Positions 7,463 through 14,299 of a stretch of DNA of 38,944 nucleotides are shown here, in pieces. Positions within the stretch are counted from its first letter, which is position 1. Each line of letters starts with the position of its first letter. Origin of the DNA: JAFGWO01 sp965603295 (lineage in GTDB: Bacteria > BMS3Abin14); NCBI GenBank assembly GCA_965603295.1, contig CBFDCL010000009.1, positions 1 to 38,944 of the forward strand. The letters run 5' to 3'. The translations under genes were made by a program, and so were the position numbers. The notes below the pieces were generated by a model. The model was not told where the DNA came from, searched no databases, and worked only from the letters and a program-made list of their open reading frames with translations.

Positions 7463-8230
7463 ATGATACTGGAAAAGTTCAGCTTAAAAGGGAAATGCGG
7501 TTTGGTGACCGGAGCCGGGACCGGTATCGGGAAGGGGATGGCCAGGGGGTTGGCCGAGGCGGGCGCGAAAGTGGCTCTTTGCGGCCTTCACCTGGAACCC
7601 CTTGAAACCGCCGCCACCGAAATGACGGCATCCGGTCTCGATGCGGTTCCTTTTTATGTGGATATGGCTCAGCCGGAAAGCATCTCGGGCCTGGTGGACG
7701 GTGTTCTGGCCGAGTTCGGCAGGATCGATTTCCTGTTTAACAACGCCGGTATCATCCATCGTGCCTCTTCAGAGGATTTTCCTCTGGAGGATTGGGAGGA
7801 GATGATCAAGGTCAACCTGACCGGTCCGTTTCTGCTTTCCCAGGCGGTTGCAAGGCACATGATTGAAAAAGGGATCGAAGGCTCCATCGTCAATACGTCC
7901 TCTCTCATTGCCGTGTTCGGAGGTGTCACTGTGCCCGCTTATGCCGCGACAAAGGGCGGGCTAACCCAGCTGACAAAAGCCATGTGCAACGATCTGGCAA
8001 AACACGGCATTCGGGTCAACGCCATCGGACCAGGTTGGGTGAAAACGGCGATGACCGGAGCCCTTCAGGAGAACCCGGAGCGGTTCCAGGCCATTTCGTC
8101 CCGCATCCCCCTGGGTCGGTGGGCCGAACCCGGAGACCTGGCCGGTCTGGCCGTTTTCCTGGCATCAGAGGCATCGTCATATATTACCGGTCAGGTCATT
8201 TTTATCGATGGCGGCTACCTGGCTATGTAG
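7463..8230 (+). CDS. kduD: SDR oxidoreductase, probable 2-deoxy-D-gluconate 3-dehydrogenase
   Basis: Classical short-chain dehydrogenase of 255 residues. Seen: the Rossmann cofactor motif TGAGTGIG near residue 17, the structural NNAG motif, catalytic Ser in NTSSLIAVFGG, Tyr160-x3-Lys164 (YAATKGG), and the family's C-terminal SSYITGQVIFIDGGYLAM. KduD reduces 2,5-diketo-3-deoxygluconate, the product of KduI, to 2-keto-3-deoxygluconate using NAD(P)H. SDR specificity cannot be read from sequence with certainty; the immediate neighbour kduI and the upstream KDG kinase make KduD the natural assignment. Start ATG 7463 has a GGGAGAA/AGGA-rich upstream. Confidence 0.88.
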   Translation: MILEKFSLKGKCGLVTGAGTGIGKGMARGLAEAGAKVALCGLHLEPLETAATEMTASGLDAVPFYVDMAQPESISGLVDGVLAEFGRIDFLFNNAGIIHRASSEDFPLEDWEEMIKVNLTGPFLLSQAVARHMIEKGIEGSIVNTSSLIAVFGGVTVPAYAATKGGLTQLTKAMCNDLAKHGIRVNAIGPGWVKTAMTGALQENPERFQAISSRIPLGRWAEPGDLAGLAVFLASEASSYITGQVIFIDGGYLAM

Positions 8231-8277
8231 GGCCCTGACCACCGGTGGTTTTCGAACGCGCGAAAAAGGAGAAGATA

Positions 8278-9108
8278 ATGGATATTCGGCAACCTGCCAA
8301 CCCGAGGGATTTCGAATCTTACACAACTCAGCGCACGAGGGATGAGTTCCTCGTGCAAAACCTGTTTTCCCCAGGATCCGTTAACCTGACTTACAGCTAT
8401 TTTGACCGAATGATTGTCGGGGGGGTCTGCCCGGATAAGCCTCTGCCCCTCGAGGGAGGCAAAGAACTGGGCACGGAGTTTTTCCTCCAGCGCAGGGAAA
8501 TGGGGGTGATCAACGTCGGTCCGGCGGGGTCGGTTCAGGTTGACGGTGAGGTTTTCGAACTGGTCAAGGATGATGGGTTGTACCTGGGCCAGGGCACAAA
8601 GGAAGTGATCTTCTCCAGCCGGAATCCGTCCGAACCGGCTCACTTTTATATCCTCAGCGGGCCGGCTCACATGTCGTACCCGACGCGGAAGATCACATTG
8701 AAGGAAGCGGATTCGGTTCGTCTCGGGACCCCGGAACAGTGCAACGTGCGTGTGCTGAGTAAATACATTCATCCTGACGGGGTGCAAAGCGCCAACCTGG
8801 TCATGGGAGTGACAGTGGTGGAACCCGGCAGCGTCTGGAACAGCTTGCCTCCTTGCCATACTCATGCCCGCCGGATGGAGGTCTACTTCTATTATGATCT
8901 GAAGCCGGACGCCGTCCTGTTTCATATGATGGGGGAGCCGGAGTGTACCCGGCACATCGTGATGCGCAACGAGGAAGCTGTGATCTCACCGAGCTGGTCC
9001 CTTCACGCGGGAGTTGCCACGTCGGACTACCATTTTATCTGGGGAATGGTGGGGGATAACCAGGCGTTCGGCGACATGGACGTGATCGGAGTCGACCAGC
9101 TCAGGTAA
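8278..9108 (+). CDS. kduI: 5-dehydro-4-deoxy-D-glucuronate isomerase
   Basis: KduI converts 5-keto-4-deoxyuronate, the open form of the unsaturated monosaccharides released by polysaccharide lyases, to 2,5-diketo-3-deoxygluconate. It is a cupin-fold metalloenzyme. The zinc ligands known in E. coli KduI (His196, His198, Glu203, His245) are all present here as His194, His196, Glu201 and His243, in CHTHARRMEVYFYYDL and SWSLHAGVA. The N-terminal RQPANPRDFESYTTQRTRDE is also typical. Length is 276 residues (E. coli 278). Start ATG 8278 has GGAG seven bases upstream; the upstream in-frame GTG at 8245 lacks such a site. It lies 47 bases after kduD. Confidence 0.95.
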   Translation: MDIRQPANPRDFESYTTQRTRDEFLVQNLFSPGSVNLTYSYFDRMIVGGVCPDKPLPLEGGKELGTEFFLQRREMGVINVGPAGSVQVDGEVFELVKDDGLYLGQGTKEVIFSSRNPSEPAHFYILSGPAHMSYPTRKITLKEADSVRLGTPEQCNVRVLSKYIHPDGVQSANLVMGVTVVEPGSVWNSLPPCHTHARRMEVYFYYDLKPDAVLFHMMGEPECTRHIVMRNEEAVISPSWSLHAGVATSDYHFIWGMVGDNQAFGDMDVIGVDQLR

Positions 9109-9174
9109 GAAAGGGGAAAGCATAATGGATGCTCTCTCACAAAGTGGCACTTGGAAGGGAAAGGAGAAATTGTC

Positions 9175-10179
9175 ATGAAAAGAAATGTGATAGTTGGGCT
9201 TTTTGCTTTGGCGGTGCTGGCCTTTATGCTTTCGCCCGGTCAGTCCCAGGCGGCGGACACATACCAGTTTAAATATTCCAATTCACAGACCGATACCCAT
9301 CCCAGATCTGTTTCCATGTACTACTTCAAGGACCTGGTGGAGGAGGCTTCGGGCGGCAGGATCAAGGTCGAACTCTACACCTCTGGTGTCCTGGGAAAGG
9401 AAGCGGAGGTCCTGGACATGGTCAAAACCGGAGCCCTTCAGGGCTGCCGGGGCGGCCTGTTTGAGCGGGCCAACAAGATGTTCCTGCTCTATACGTTGCC
9501 TTTCTCCTTTGAAAACACCGACCAGGTGCTCAAACTCATGCGCGGCGATTTCGGAAAGAAGGTCAACGAAGGGGCCATGAAAAACGGCTTCTATATCCCG
9601 GCATGCGGTGTGGCCGGCGGCTTCCGTAACATCACCAATAACTTAAGACCCATCACCAAACCCGAAGACCTCAAGGGCCTGAAGATGCGCACTCCGCCCA
9701 TCGATATGACCATCAAGACTTTCAAGGCCCTGGGAGCCAACCCCCAGATGGTAGCGTACACCGAAACCTACATGGCCTTGAAATCCAACGTTGTGGATGG
9801 CCAGGAAAACCCGTTCTCCAACACCGTGGATATGAAGTTCTACGAAGCCCAGAAGTACCTTTCAGTCGTGAACTGGCAGATTCACCCGGACCCCTTCTAC
9901 GTGAATCCGGCCTGGTATAAAAAACTTCCCGATGATCTGAAAAATATCTTTGACGCATCGGCTAAAGCGGCCATGAAGTTCAGCGATACCATCTGGCTCA
10001 ATTCCGAGAACAATTATTTTAACCTCCTGAAAAGCAAACTGAAGACCAACACCCTTTCCGCCCAGGACACCTCCCGGTTTGCCCAGGCGGCCAAACCCGT
10101 CTGGCAGAAGTATGTGGACGACAAGTTCTTCACATGGGACGATATTAATTCGGCCCAGAAGATTGCCAAGGGTAAATAA
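9175..10179 (+). CDS. dctP: TRAP transporter periplasmic solute-binding protein (DctP family)
   Basis: Extracytoplasmic binding subunit of a tripartite ATP-independent periplasmic transporter. It has a clear signal peptide (MKRNVIVGLFALAVLAFMLS, cleavage probably after SQA). The DctP fold includes SGVLGKEAEVLDMVKTG, the conserved LKMRTPP with Arg172, which in this family salt-bridges the substrate carboxylate, and YMALKSNVVDGQENP. Length is 334 residues. AAAGGAG precedes ATG 9175. Because it follows kduI directly, the ligand is likely a uronate or 4-deoxy-5-keto-uronate monomer (inference). A strong hairpin separates it from the membrane subunit genes. Confidence 0.92.
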   Translation: MKRNVIVGLFALAVLAFMLSPGQSQAADTYQFKYSNSQTDTHPRSVSMYYFKDLVEEASGGRIKVELYTSGVLGKEAEVLDMVKTGALQGCRGGLFERANKMFLLYTLPFSFENTDQVLKLMRGDFGKKVNEGAMKNGFYIPACGVAGGFRNITNNLRPITKPEDLKGLKMRTPPIDMTIKTFKALGANPQMVAYTETYMALKSNVVDGQENPFSNTVDMKFYEAQKYLSVVNWQIHPDPFYVNPAWYKKLPDDLKNIFDASAKAAMKFSDTIWLNSENNYFNLLKSKLKTNTLSAQDTSRFAQAAKPVWQKYVDDKFFTWDDINSAQKIAKGK

Positions 10180-10188
10180 TCGATCTTC

Positions 10189-10224
10189 GGGCGCCCTCCC
10201 GCCGGTCACCGGCGGAGGGCGCCC
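10189..10224 (+). terminator. Strong hairpin between dctP and dctQ
   Basis: Arms GGGCGCCCTC-CCGCCGG and CCGGCGGAGGGCGCCC pair over 16 bp with one bulged C and a TCA loop. The hairpin starts 10 bases after the dctP stop and has no T-run. In binding-protein-dependent operons such intercistronic stems commonly protect the upstream message or reduce read-through, raising the binding protein over the permease; that role is inferred. Confidence 0.75.
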
Positions 10225-10329
10225 CCACTCCTGGAAAACCGGGTCCACAGTAGCGGCTTGCAAACAGACAGGCTCATGCCGGTTTCTCGGGGCCTTCCGG
10301 GGCCGAAAACTGAAAAGGTGACTTTGGAT

Positions 10330-10824
10330 ATGCTCAAGAAGACCGAACAGGTTCTTATACATGTTCTTGACGGGGCCATCGCTTTCTTTTTCGCTGTCAT
10401 TGTACTGATCACCATTTTGCAGGTGGTTCTGCGCTACGGGTTCAATGCGGGGGTTCTGGGAGCCGGCGAAGCGATGGAAGGACTTTTTATTTACACCACC
10501 GCCATCGGAGCGGCGGCGGCGGTTCGCCGGAGGCAGCATATCAGCATCAACTGCGCAGTAATGATGCTGCCGATTCCCTTGCGAAGGGCCGTGGATGTTC
10601 TCATGCATCTGCTGGTGGCTTTCCTCAACGGCGTGATGATCTACTACAGCCTCGCCTGGATCGGTACCGTCGGAAGCAATGAATCCCCTGTCATGCGGAT
10701 CCCCGAGTGGACCATGCAGATAAGCATCCCGATAGGATGCAGCCTGGTGATCTTTTACTGCCTGGTGAATATCCTCCTGACCATGAGCGGCCAATGGCCT
10801 GCAGAGGAGGATCAGACGTGCTGA
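10330..10824 (+). CDS. dctQ: TRAP transporter small permease (DctQ)
   Basis: Small membrane subunit of the TRAP transporter with four predicted membrane helices (about residues 10-35, 45-65, 80-105 and 125-150). It shows the DctQ hallmark VLRYGFNAGVLGAGEAMEGLFIY pattern (Arg-Tyr after helix 1, then a Glu-containing helix 2) and RRRQHISI. Start ATG 10330 gives 164 residues, with AAGGTG nine bases upstream; an in-frame GTG at 10318 is possible. Its stop overlaps the dctM start by 7 bases, so the two membrane subunits are translationally coupled. Confidence 0.9.
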   Translation: MLKKTEQVLIHVLDGAIAFFFAVIVLITILQVVLRYGFNAGVLGAGEAMEGLFIYTTAIGAAAAVRRRQHISINCAVMMLPIPLRRAVDVLMHLLVAFLNGVMIYYSLAWIGTVGSNESPVMRIPEWTMQISIPIGCSLVIFYCLVNILLTMSGQWPAEEDQTC

Positions 10825-12095
10825 TTCTTCTTGGCAGTCTCCTCGTATTCCTGCTGCTGGGCGTCCCTATCGCCTATTCCCTCGGCCTGTCCGGGCTGGC
10901 CTATTTTACCTTTGTGCACCCGGAACTTCTGTCTATCCTTCCTGCCAGGCTATATGCCGGCATGAATTCTTACGCCATGATCGCCATGCCGCTGTTCGTT
11001 TTCATGGGTTTGTTGATGAACTCCGGTGGGATTACCTCGCGCCTGATCGATTTCAGTCAACTTTTCGTCGGGCGTTTTCGCGGCGGTCTGGGCCTGATGA
11101 ACGTTATTGCCAGTATGATTTTCGGCGGCATCTCCGGATCTTCCGTGTCCGATACAGCTTCCGTTGGCGCCGTACTGATCCCGGAGATGACCAAAAAGGG
11201 GTATACCCCCGAATTTTCAAGCGGCATTACCGTTGCCTCATCCACAATGGGCATGATCATCCCGCCAAGCGTTCCGATGGTCATCTACGCCTATATCTCC
11301 GAGGAAAGCGTTGGGAGGCTTTTCCTTGGCGGATTAATCCCCGGTGTTATGATCGGCGTGTTGATGCTGGCGATCACCCTCGGCGTGTCCTATTACAAGA
11401 AATTTCCCAAGGAAGCGCGGCAATATGGGGGCGTGGAGAAGTTCATCCTGGCGATCAAAGCGGTTCCAGCCCTCTTCATGCCCGTATTCGTTGTGGGGGT
11501 CGTGGTTCTCGGGCTGGCCACGGCAACGGAATCAGCTGGGCTGGGCGTTCTGTACGCCTTCGTCATCGGGCTGGTGGTAATCCGGGAACTGGAGTTAAAG
11601 GTTGTTCCTCGACTGCTGCGCAGTGCGATTCAAACAAGCGCAACGGTCATGATCATTATCGCTCTTTCCAAGCTTTACGTCTGGATCCTTGCGTTAGAAC
11701 GCATCCCCCAGACCCTGGCTGCGTTTGTAACCGGACTGGAACTCCCGGTGTATTTCATCCTGCTGGTGGTCCTCATTATCATTTTGCTCGTGGGTACCTT
11801 CGTGGACGTGAGCCCCGCCATATTGCTGCTCACGCCGGTTTTCCTCCCGGCTATGAAAATGTTGGGGATTGACGGGATCCAGTTCGGTGTCATCCTGATA
11901 TCGGGTCTTGCCATGGGGTTGGTTACCCCCCCCGTGGGTATGTGCCTCAATGTGTGTTCGGCGATCTCCAAGCTTCAGATCGGGACCATCTTCCGGGCCG
12001 CAGTGCCGTTCCTGCTTGCCAATCTCATTACCCTGATCATGATCACTTTTATCCCCGCTCTGAGTCTCTGGCTGCCGTCCCTGCTGATGGACTAG
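10818..12095 (+). CDS. dctM: TRAP transporter large permease (DctM)
   Basis: Large permease of the TRAP system, with about 12 hydrophobic segments over 425 residues. Typical DctM stretches: LLGVPIAYSLGLSGL at the start, MIAMPLFVFMGLLMNSGGI, the conserved IFGGISGSSVSDTASVGAVL, STMGMIIPPSVPMVIYAYI, and near the end GLVTPPVGMCLNVCS. The family uses an ion gradient to import the ligand delivered by DctP. Start GTG 10818 is preferred because GAGGAGG lies 7 bases upstream and translation starts directly at LILLGSLLVFLLLG; reading further upstream in this frame gives a non-hydrophobic, unrelated lead. It is the last gene of the uronate run. Confidence 0.95.
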   Translation: MLILLGSLLVFLLLGVPIAYSLGLSGLAYFTFVHPELLSILPARLYAGMNSYAMIAMPLFVFMGLLMNSGGITSRLIDFSQLFVGRFRGGLGLMNVIASMIFGGISGSSVSDTASVGAVLIPEMTKKGYTPEFSSGITVASSTMGMIIPPSVPMVIYAYISEESVGRLFLGGLIPGVMIGVLMLAITLGVSYYKKFPKEARQYGGVEKFILAIKAVPALFMPVFVVGVVVLGLATATESAGLGVLYAFVIGLVVIRELELKVVPRLLRSAIQTSATVMIIIALSKLYVWILALERIPQTLAAFVTGLELPVYFILLVVLIIILLVGTFVDVSPAILLLTPVFLPAMKMLGIDGIQFGVILISGLAMGLVTPPVGMCLNVCSAISKLQIGTIFRAAVPFLLANLITLIMITFIPALSLWLPSLLMD

Positions 12096-12208
12096 GAAGG
12101 CGAGTGACGGAAGGGTTGTGCTCGGTGGCGATCACCGCCATGACAGCAACACAGTGGTGAAAAAGTCTGGTGGTAAAAGAAAAGGTCGTGAAATCCACTG
12201 AACCTTAA

Positions 12209-12529
12209 TTGATCCAGGTCAAGGAACCGGTCTTTTCATGGGTGTACTCTTACCGGACAGGGAAAATGTGTTTCCTGGGCGGTATTATCATTCTCGAGGA
12301 GGGCAGGCCCGCTTACCCGGATATCCTGACTTTCTACGATGCGACGACACCTATCGAACAGACTCTTTTTGGCATGTTCCTGGAGCATCGCAATCGCGCT
12401 TTCCAGGGAGCCTTCCACATGAATCCGGACTATTTTACCTGGTACGGACTGGCAGAACTGAAAATGGATCTCGAGGAAATCAAGGGCGAAGCACAGAGGA
12501 TGATCACGGAAGCCGGCCGAGCACAGTAA
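12209..12529 (+). CDS. Unrecognised 106-residue protein
   Basis: I do not recognise this protein. It has a balanced, globular-looking composition with a hydrophobic patch (MCFLGGIIILEE), aromatic-rich middle (GAFHMNPDYFTWYGLAEL) and acidic helical C-terminus (KMDLEEIKGEAQRM). There is no signal peptide or complete membrane helix and no cysteine motif. The start is unclear: TTG 12209 is used here because protein-like sequence extends to it, but no ribosome site is seen; GTG 12242 and ATG 12266 are alternatives. It stands alone between the TRAP operon, 113 bases upstream, and a 12-bp-stem hairpin 26 bases downstream, which supports a real transcribed unit. Confidence 0.5.
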   Translation: MIQVKEPVFSWVYSYRTGKMCFLGGIIILEEGRPAYPDILTFYDATTPIEQTLFGMFLEHRNRAFQGAFHMNPDYFTWYGLAELKMDLEEIKGEAQRMITEAGRAQ

Positions 12530-12555
12530 TCTGTTTGCTGGTGGATCCAGACTTT

Positions 12556-12585
12556 GTGAAAGGGCCCTTTTCAGGGCCCTTTCAC
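12556..12585 (+). terminator. Perfect 12-bp stem-loop
   Basis: GTGAAAGGGCCC (12556-12567), loop TTTTCA and GGGCCCTTTCAC (12574-12585) are perfect reverse complements, 26 bases after the stop of the 106-residue gene. There is no T-run on either side. It probably ends the upstream transcript and separates it from the following membrane-protein gene. Confidence 0.7.
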
Positions 12586-12712
12586 ATGTCATCAGTTCTG
12601 CCATTGATAGCGGAATTTTTGTTTTTGGACAAAAGTGAACAATTTCCTGTATCCTTTCTTATTAGAGTCTCCCTTCAGGTATGAACATCACAACTTTTCC
12701 GGAGGTTGCCGC

Positions 12713-13651
12713 TTGACCGTCGTTTGCAGGCCTGTGCATCCTGCTATTTTTCTTGTTTTAACGGTCGGTTTCCTTCTGTCCGCACCTCCCTTGTTCGCAA
12801 TCGAGGGATATTCCGAACTCACGGGGGAGGAGTGTTCCGTCTGCCACCTCTCGGAATCCGGAGGAAGTCTTACGGCGGCAGGGGAAGCTTACGCGGAGGA
12901 TGCCCAGAACTGGTCACCCCCGTCAGAAAGGGTGAAAAAGAGCAGCCCAGCTTACCGCATTTTCCGCATTCTTGTCCTTTATTTGCACATTTTTTTCGGG
13001 ATCGTTTGGGTGGGGACCATCCTTTATGTCCACCTGGTTTTGAAACCCCAGTATGCGTTGGGTGGATTGCCGAAATCGGAGCTCCGGCTTGCGTGGTTAT
13101 CCATGCCGATCATCGCTGTAACCGGCATCCTGCTCACCCTTTATCGATTGAAAACGGTTCCAGGAGTTTTTGATACGGTTTTCGGAAAGCTTCTTTTCGG
13201 GAAGATAATCATTTTCAGCCTCATGATGTGCTCGGCTACCTTCGTGACGCTATTCATCGGCCCCCGTTTAAGAAAGATGGCCGAGGCGCTTGCCCGGGGG
13301 GACAGAGAGGAGGGGAAATTTGAGTACACACCTGACGATCTGAGAGGATTCAACGGCGAGGGCGGACAGAAATCTCTCGTAGCGGTTAATGGCGAAATTT
13401 GGGACTTTTCTTCCAGCCGTATGTGGAAGAACGGTTTACACGCTGGGCGGCACAAGGCAGGCCGGGATATGACCGGTTACCTGGAACAGGCTCCTCATGG
13501 GTTGGACGTACTCAAAGGTTTTGAAAAGGTTGGCAGGTTACTCCCCGAAGCTCGCACCTCGATGGTTGTCCGGATTTTCACAATCAACGCCCATTTTAAC
13601 CTGACAGGCGTTTTCCTGATCATCCTTATCCTTGCTCTCTGGAGATGGTAG
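12713..13651 (+). CDS. Membrane protein: haem c motif, CopD-like helices, cytochrome b5-like domain
   Basis: A three-part 312-residue protein. A signal peptide (AIFLVLTVGFLLSAPPLFA) precedes a single c-type haem motif Cys41-Ser-Val-Cys44-His45 in a short exported segment. Next come four or so membrane helices (LVLYLHIFFGIVWVGTILYV; SMPIIAVTGILLTLY; GKIIIFSLMMCSATFVTLFIGP) resembling CopD-like/DUF families. The soluble domain EYTPDDLRGFNGEGGQKSLVAV then WDFSSSRMWKNGLHAGRHKAGRD matches bacterial cytochrome b5-like haem/steroid-binding domains, and a final membrane helix follows. Start TTG 12713 is set by CCGGAGG eight bases upstream and yields a proper signal peptide. A membrane electron-transfer role is inferred; no partner genes are adjacent. 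Confidence 0.8.
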   Translation: MTVVCRPVHPAIFLVLTVGFLLSAPPLFAIEGYSELTGEECSVCHLSESGGSLTAAGEAYAEDAQNWSPPSERVKKSSPAYRIFRILVLYLHIFFGIVWVGTILYVHLVLKPQYALGGLPKSELRLAWLSMPIIAVTGILLTLYRLKTVPGVFDTVFGKLLFGKIIIFSLMMCSATFVTLFIGPRLRKMAEALARGDREEGKFEYTPDDLRGFNGEGGQKSLVAVNGEIWDFSSSRMWKNGLHAGRHKAGRDMTGYLEQAPHGLDVLKGFEKVGRLLPEARTSMVVRIFTINAHFNLTGVFLIILILALWRW

Positions 13652-13771
13652 CGGTGGGAAAAAACCAGATCCGGGTGGCGGTACCCTGTCGAAGTTCCCC
13701 GTTTTCACTGCTCTGGTCCGGATCTCATCCCTGAAATTCGGTACAACAATCCCGCGGGGCACCTTTTCCCG

Positions 13772-13800
13772 TTGACAAACGTGTTTTAATCATATAAACA
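13772..13800 (+). promoter_or_regulatory. Candidate promoter for the SEC-C gene
   Basis: TTGACA (13772-13777) is followed by TATAAA (13793-13798, 15-base spacer) or TAAACA (13795-13800, 17-base spacer). A strikingly AT-only tract (13801-13829) follows, in otherwise GC-rich DNA. It lies about 65-95 bases before the GTG start at 13866. Confidence 0.45.
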
Positions 13801-13865
13801 GAATATTATAAATATATAATAATTTATATGTGCAGCCCATTTTCCGATTGCCCCTGGAGGAGCAT

Positions 13866-14039
13866 GTGATCGAAACAATAAAAAAACTCTTTGGCTCAGG
13901 CCCTAAAAGGCCAACAGAACTACTTTCAAGAAACGATTATTGCTGGTGCGGGAGCGGTGAAAAATACAAGCGCTGCCACATGGAGAAAGATCTCGAGCAG
14001 GATCGCAGGAAAGCTGCCGCGTGCAGGGGCTATTCGTGA
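13866..14039 (+). CDS. SEC-C zinc-binding motif mini-protein
   Basis: A 57-residue protein that is mostly one SEC-C motif: NDYCWCGSGEKYKRCH with Cys26, Cys28, Cys37 and His38 as zinc ligands. The same motif forms the C-terminal tail of SecA, where it contacts SecB and ribosomes, and occurs as a stand-alone module in many small proteins of unknown role. Start GTG 13866 is set by CTGGAGGAG just upstream; the ORF could open earlier at an in-frame codon at 13830, but the ribosome site favours the GTG. A short CCCGC/GCGGG stem (14050-14068) follows the stop. No partner gene is adjacent. Confidence 0.8.
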   Translation: MIETIKKLFGSGPKRPTELLSRNDYCWCGSGEKYKRCHMEKDLEQDRRKAAACRGYS

Positions 14040-14073
14040 GGCTAGCCTGTTCCCGCTGGAGGCGGGAAAAAGC

Positions 14074-14299
14074 AGTCCAAAGTCCAAAGTCCAATGTCCA
14101 AAGGCCAAAGAAAACTGTGGTGATTAAATGACTGGTGACTGGTAATTTGGAAAACAGATCACGAATCACTAATCACCGCATTATCGCAACTTCAAACATC
14201 AAACAAAAAAGAAAGGTCCAACGTCGAACGTCCAACGTCCAACGTGTTTTTCCGCAACTTCAAACCCCAAACTCTCAAACTCTCAAACTCTCAAACTTC
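14074..14299. repeat. Composite intergenic repeat block after the GT39 gene
   Basis: No gene is seen in this gap. In order on the plus strand: AGTCCAAAGTCCAAAGTCC (14074-14110), GACTGGTGACTGG and ATCACGAATCACTAATCACC as an imperfect inverted pair (14130-14177), CGCAACTTCAAACATCAAAC (14185-14204), GTCCAACGTCGAACGTCC (14216-14245), then CCGCAACTTCAAAC with TCTCAAAC repeats (14252-14298). On the minus strand the last array starts right at the GT39 stop codon and reads AGTTTGAG repeated, ending GAAGTTGCGG, as in the other copies. Confidence 0.8.

Noticed and set aside
12209..12222. TTGATCCAGGTCAA as a confirmed FNR site
   Set aside because: One mismatch to the consensus, overlaps a possible start codon and has no promoter placed around it; kept only as a remark.
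13667..13725. AGATCCGG...CCGGATCT inverted repeat after the haem c/b5 gene
   Set aside because: Arms are only 8 bases and 43 bases apart, with no T-run; too weak to call a terminator or operator.
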